Source: Himantopus leucocephalus (Eukaryota; Chordata; Aves; Charadriiformes; Recurvirostridae). Taken from it: a stretch of DNA of 64,000 nucleotides. Shown in pieces: positions 59,226-64,000 of this stretch. The first letter of the stretch is position 1; every line of letters begins with the position of its first letter. The notes under the pieces are model-generated. The model searched no databases. It was not told the origin of the DNA and saw only the letters and a list, made by a program, of their open reading frames with translations. The DNA is taken from the NCBI GenBank assembly GCA_003993805.1, contig RSEF01000001.1, positions 211,244,246-211,308,245 of the forward strand, written 5' to 3'. The position numbers were made by a program, and so were the translations under genes.

Positions 59226-59659
59226 CTCATCAGAGGAAAGGGAATGCTTTGGAGCGAGGTGACAAACACCAAGGAGTGAATGCTGGGTGTAGCTTTCCAG
59301 CCTGGCTGGCAGAGCAAGCACAGCCCAACGTGCCCCAGGGGACTTTGGGTTTCTGTGAGAGGCAGCTCCCACCCAGACCACAGTCACCAGAGACGGCTTT
59401 TTCGACCTCCCACTTACAGAGGGGGCACTCTGATTTGAGAATTGTGAAATGTAACCTGCATGGTCATTGACTAAGCGTGATGCCTTTTAGTGTCCCCTGA
59501 TGCTGCACGTAGGACAATGAGGCCTGTGCACCACCCTTGGGAAGAGGAAATAGCACCTACAAACTTTAAACAGGGAGAAGAATAAGGGGCAAGTTCGACA
59601 TTTGATTCCTGGTGGTAGGCACTACCTCGGCAAATATTTGTAAAAGATAGCTCTGGCTC
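59226..59659. other. Unique non-coding stretch
   Basis: No feature was recognised. Confidence 0.5.
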
Positions 59660-59790
59660 TTTGAACAAGGAAGGGAAGCGGAGGGGCAGGGACCTGCCCA
59701 AGGTCAGCCAGACAATCTGCGGCAGATCCAGAGACCTTTGGGTCCCAACGCAGCCCCCACACTCTAGACAGCGCCACATCTCGCAAAGAA
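59660..59790 (-). repeat. Ancient SINE-like relic (MIR/CORE-SINE type), reverse strand
   Basis: 'gacctgcccaaggtcagcc' (59691-59709), 'caatctgcggcagatccaga' and 'cctttgggtcccaacgcagc' follow the reverse complement of the MIR-type body: 'gacttgcccaaggtcac', 'gtggcagagcc', 'gaacccaggtct'. A 142-codon reverse frame (59471-59899) runs through it and is not a gene. This is the clearest of the SINE-like relics here. Confidence 0.6.
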
Positions 59791-61345
59791 CCAACAGCTT
59801 CACGTCTTGCTTTGCCTGTGTTATGTTTTCCTTCTTCTCTTTGCTTGCTCTTTGCTTGCTCTTTGAAATCCTGGATGTTCTCGCAATTTCTTGAATCATG
59901 TTTCTAATTTTCTTTTACTGTAGTGAGCAGTGCTTTTGGGTGCAGTATCTCGAGTCACTGAGTCCAAAGCATCTGAGATCGAGGAATAATGTCAATCTTC
60001 AAAATGTTCAATCAGCAAGTCTTCCCTCTCACCAGTCGAAAACGCCATAAAGCTGATATAGTCCTTTGCTACAGACAACCTGAAGTCCTGGATTACCACC
60101 AAGGACTGGCATACAAATAAACATTTTATGAAGGCCGGAAGTTGATTCTCCATAACATATGGAGTAGGTCACTGGGATTTCTGAGACATAGTGCTGTCCC
60201 TGGAGTATAAGGAGTGGAACACATTAATACCTGGTATACTGTTGTCTTAAGTTTCCCATATACTAGAAGCCAACTAGCATTTGGATGAAGGAGAAAGCAA
60301 GCCATACTTTTCCCATGGATACGTTCTGGTTATAGGTCTAATATGACTTGACACAATGTTTCCTGAAAGCTGTGGGATTTTCCGCTGACTTCTCCAGGCT
60401 TTGGACAGGCAGACAGTTTGGAAGGACCAAAATGGCACCAGCCTGATATAGACATTTCAAAACCCCACTGGGGAGGTTTTACTTGTGTTTTTTACAGTGT
60501 TTCCTTAGTGGGAACCAGGTGCTCCTGTAACAGTGCAGAAACCTCATAAAATCCCACATCAAGCCTTGCTTATCCAAATACAAAAACCAGCTCCTGCTCT
60601 GTGATACTTTCTGATCTACATTTTACCTGAAGCCTGCAGATAATTTGCAAAGATGCACTCAGCTCTGCACACCAGCCGCCCACTCTCACCTGCCCACTCC
60701 CTGGTATGCAGGAGAAATGATCAGCAGAGGGAGAGAGGAAGGAGAGCTCCGTTCTGCAGATTAGAGCTCCAAGAAATTGCTCTTTTACTGTAAAAATATT
60801 TGCTGCTTAGCACAATCCTCCCTGTCCCAGATTTTCCTTAGAGTGATGTTTATTTCTGAGCTGACATGCAGAACATCAGCCATGCTGAGGCAGCTGGTAA
60901 TTGCACCCACAGTGGTCAGACATAGACTCACATCAACCTTGGGGGTCTGCTGTATCCCTGGTGCATTCACTTTGTCTCCTGCTTAACCTAGGAGGCTCCT
61001 TGAGGCACAGATGTCCATCTGCCTGCTGGGCTCCTTCCCTGCCCACCAGTAAGGGACGGCTGAGATAAGGTCTCTTCATGCCATGTTTCTGTGCTCCAGA
61101 GACCAGCCAGACAGCTGACCAGAGCTCCTGCACCCATGCCGGTGCTACCTGGAGCTGCCAGGTGGTTTCCCACACACGGTGCACAGGCCCCCAGCGTGCT
61201 TCACTACTGCAAACACAACAGTGGTAACAAACAGCAGCGACAAGTGCATTTCTTCCCAAAATTTAGGTTAGATTGCAGGTCCAAGTTCTATGCAAACTTC
61301 TTTGTGCTCATTTTTGCCAAAGGACTTACGACGGTTGAAGAGTGG
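59791..61345. other. Unique non-coding stretch
   Basis: A 12-base direct repeat (tttgcttgctct) is tandem at about 59840-59863. No gene or larger repeat was recognised. Confidence 0.5.
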
Positions 61346-61650
61346 GAACAGACTTTTTAGTAGGGCCCATAGTGATAGGACAAGGAGCAACGGTTTTAAA
61401 CTAAAAGAGGGGAGATTTAGGTTGGACATAAGGAAGAAATTTTTACAATGAAGGTGGTGAAACACTGGCACAGGTTGCCCTGAGAGGTGATAGATGCCCC
61501 ATCCCTGGAAACGTTCAAGGTCAGGTTGGACAGGGCTCTGAGCAACCTGATCTAGTTGAAGATGTCCCTGCTCATTGCAGGGGGGTTGGACTAGAAGATC
61601 TTTAAAGGTCCCTTCCAACCCAAAATATTCTATGATTCTATGATTTGGTC
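61346..61650 (+). mobile_element. CR1 LINE, 5'-truncated 3' end
   Basis: The avian-type CR1 end runs from about 'gaacagactttttagtag' and 'gggcccatagtgatagg' to 'attctatgattctatgattt'. The ORF2 frame VVKHWHRLP meets an in-frame TGA at 61481-61483, then EVIDAPSLETFKVRLDRAL and the natural stop. Its 'gatctagttgaagatgtccc' 3' UTR differs from the copies at 16578 and 51740, so it is a different subfamily. Confidence 0.94.
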
Positions 61651-61738
61651 TCTTCATATTTAGAGCTTTAAGTTGTGGCCATCTGTTCCTTTTCTGATTG
61701 TCTTTCACTTGAAATCAATAAACACAATGAACATGCTT
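61651..61738. other. Short spacer between CR1 and minisatellite
   Basis: No feature was recognised. Confidence 0.5.
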
Positions 61739-61811
61739 GATGTTTCCAATGTTTCTAGCCGATGTTTCCAATGTTTCTAGCCAATGTTTCCAATGTTTCC
61801 AATGTTTCCAG
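61739..61811 (+). repeat. Small minisatellite with nested 22-bp and 9-bp units
   Basis: Two exact 22-bp units (GATGTTTCCAATGTTTCTAGCC; ends at 61760 and 61782) are followed by three exact 9-bp units AATGTTTCC (61783-61809). The 22-bp unit itself contains diverged versions of the 9-bp word. It lies about 90 bases after the CR1 at 61346. Confidence 0.95.
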
Positions 61812-63962
61812 TGTGAAAATCCAACACAGGGCAGGTTTTTATTTTTTTGAAGCAAGAGGGTCTAGTGTTGGGATGGAAAGGCCTTGTGGATGTGGGAAGC
61901 TTTGCAGCCCTTCCCAAAGAGAAACAGCCTCTGAATTAATTTGGAGAGGTTTGTTAGTGAGACTGCTCTGCCAGTAGCCTCAATGGCCATGCTGCGCCTC
62001 AGCACACAGCAGCAGCTTGCTTTATACAGGTCTGCCAGCAGCTCATGGGCACCACTCAAAAAATAGCATGGATATTTTGCTGGTGGCCTGCTAGGGCCAT
62101 CAGCCATCTGGAACGAACCGTAAAGCCATTGCCGATAAGGTTTGTGGGTGGTCCGATATGGACAGAACAGTAAATAATGACGCCATTATACAAAGCAATC
62201 AGGACCCATTCAAACAAAATATGCTTTAATAAAGCCTGATTTGTATCTGCCAGTACACAGAGCAAAGCTCAGATGATTTAGGGCCAGAGCTGCGGAGCAT
62301 CTCTCCAAAGCACGTAGCAAGAGGGGTTAAATGACCTTTGGATATTTAAACAAGAGAATGATGATTACAACAAGGTGATTTTACCTCTTCATACGGATTT
62401 GATGACATCAGTACCATAAAGCTGTATTCAAGTTAAATGTCAGCATTTTTAAAGGGCTTTTGAAAAAATTGTAGAGGTGTCAGAAAATACTCACACAAAC
62501 GATGTGAGTGTAAGGAGAAATTTCCGCAATTATGTGAGTCTTGCGCTGTTCAGTTTATCAGGAAGAAAACTGAGAGTCAGCTCTGACTGGAGTGGGTAAG
62601 GACCCTCGCCGAGAGAAATGGGGGGGCTCAGCTGCCTATTGTGCTCAGCAGGAAAAAACAGGAAAATCTGTAAATATCTGCTCAGATGAATGAAAAGGGA
62701 ATCAAAATGCGCGAGGCGTGCTTTATCCAGATGTAAGTGGCCTCAAAACGGAGGTAGCGAGGTGATTGCTCAGTGGCCTGGGACACGCAACAGACCAGAC
62801 TGTTTGCAAAACTGCTAGACAAGCTTTAAGCCCAATTAGCTGACCTTCACCTCCAAACCCGACGTCGGGGGTTGCTCCATGCAGCGACAGGTGCTGCTGC
62901 AGTCTGCGGGAGGAGAGGAGAGGGCACAGAGCCGTGTCCAGACAGGGGCCACAGAAGATCACAGATCCACATCTGAGACCCACAGCGTCAGTCCTCCTGG
63001 TCTCGTAAATGCAATGGGAAAGCTTGGGAAACAAATAGCAGTGCTGGGGTTTTTTATCCTTGCAAAACAGTAATGAATACATTTTATAGGAAGTAGCTGA
63101 AGGTGTTGCTTACCTGGCAAGGCACTGCATTTCTCATGCTGTCGTGGAAAGGGTCCTCAGCAGTGGGAGCAGAAGAGGGGGTTTCTCTTGCCTGAAACAG
63201 GGAGCACAGGACTCCAGCTTCTCCGGTATACCCTGTGTTGCTCTTCTGGATGGCAATAGGCAGAGGGGTTTAGGAGGACAACAGTTGAATATGTATCTAA
63301 AGGCTGATAGGACTCAGAGTTGATAGACTTGGAGTAGTGCAAATAAAATCTTCTCCACTTCCCCCAAGCTGTTGGTGAGGACAGCAACTGCCTTCATCTC
63401 TTATACACAGCAGTTTTGGGGCTCCAGGTCCAAGCTGCCAGCACGTAAGTTAGTAACCACATCCTCTTACTCCAGCTAGGAATGTCTTTTCCCCCACCCT
63501 GCTCCATCTGAAGGGCTCAGGAGCTGGGCAGAGAGAGTTCAGCACTGAAACTCCACCACACTTGGCTGAATTTAATCTTTAAAAGTGGGATGGTTTGGAA
63601 CTAAGAAGACATGGGGGTCAGCTGCCTAGCCCTCACTGGTAACACCATGCCATTGGGTCTGCACCTGTACAGGAATGAGAAAACTGCTTGAAACATACAC
63701 AAGTTAGTCCTACTTCCCACAAGAAAATACTGGTTTTCTTCAAAGTTCATCACACATGCATGCCAGTTAGGTCAAGAAGTGGTAATTTTCATCAGAACTA
63801 ATGCAACCAGCTTGGATGAGAAGGTTACACAGCTATCCTTCACCCTACCAAAATCCCTGCATGTCCTATGGGGCAGAATCTAGCTGTCCTCACCTCTGCC
63901 CCCTTGCCCCAGCTCTGTCCTGCAGTTGAGTCTACTCTAGTTAAATTGTCTGGTAAAATCCT
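61812..63962. other. Unique non-coding stretch
   Basis: No gene is supported. The longest frame is 119 codons (reverse, 62723-63082). The part at 62340-62560 is AT-rich with 'gatgacatcagtacc' (CRE-like) and could be regulatory. No repeat was recognised. Confidence 0.45.
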
Positions 63963-64000
63963 AGAATCATAGAATAGTTTGGGTTGGAAGGGACCTTTAA
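63963..64000 (-). mobile_element. CR1 LINE 3' tail, reverse strand, cut by window end
   Basis: 'agaatcatagaatagtttgg' and 'gttggaagggacctttaa' are the reverse complement of the avian CR1 tail and 3' box. The rest of the element lies beyond the window. Confidence 0.93.

Noticed and set aside
1..64000. CRISPR arrays, operons, phage or bacterial genes
   Set aside because: The DNA is vertebrate: interspersed LINEs, no dense coding, no ribosome-binding sites. No regularly spaced repeats exist.

Overview
The window looks like nuclear DNA from a bird. The evidence is many CR1 LINE 3' ends with the avian end signature (an ATTCTATGATTCT-type tail just after a 'ctttaaggtcccttccaac'-type box), a solo endogenous-retrovirus LTR of a type widespread in birds, and much older CR1 and SINE-like relics of kinds shared with turtles and crocodilians. 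A neoavian source is plausible from the LTR and CR1 types, but this is a guess from memory of the families.

I find no protein-coding gene, rRNA or tRNA I can support. Open frames are short (longest about 170 codons), overlap on both strands and carry no recognisable domain. The only frames that resemble known proteins are the C-terminal ends of CR1 ORF2 inside the repeats. The window is therefore best read as intergenic or intronic sequence, possibly a gene desert, with interspersed repeats and a few stretches whose motif content would fit conserved non-coding elements.

Layout. 1-16.5 kb: mostly unique sequence with an ancient reverse-strand CR1 relic (1.15-1.48 kb), a MIR/CORE-SINE-like relic (3.3-3.5 kb), an octamer-motif pair near 5.0 kb and a perfect 16-bp hairpin at 16.3 kb. 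16.5-28.3 kb: three forward CR1 3' ends of different ages and one reverse CR1 (27.9-28.3 kb), with GATA-rich and homeodomain-rich unique stretches between. 28.5-29.1 kb: solo LTR. 31-47 kb: the assembly-damaged part, with two 100-N gaps, three of the four single-N joints that sit beside near-identical direct duplications, a CR1 with an open ORF2 C-terminus (32.9-33.4 kb) and a long ancient CR1 (about 34.9-36.9 kb). 47-64 kb: a CR1 with a fold-back at its 5' edge (51.7 kb), a CpG-rich patch (53.5 kb), more SINE-like relics, the fourth single-N joint (57.5 kb), another CR1 (61.3-61.6 kb), a small minisatellite (61.7 kb) and the start of a reverse CR1 cut by the window end.

No novel gene system is visible. 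The most useful observations concern assembly: four unmerged, apparently allelic overlaps, one of which changes sequence exactly at a CR1 boundary. The age layering of the repeats is also informative.
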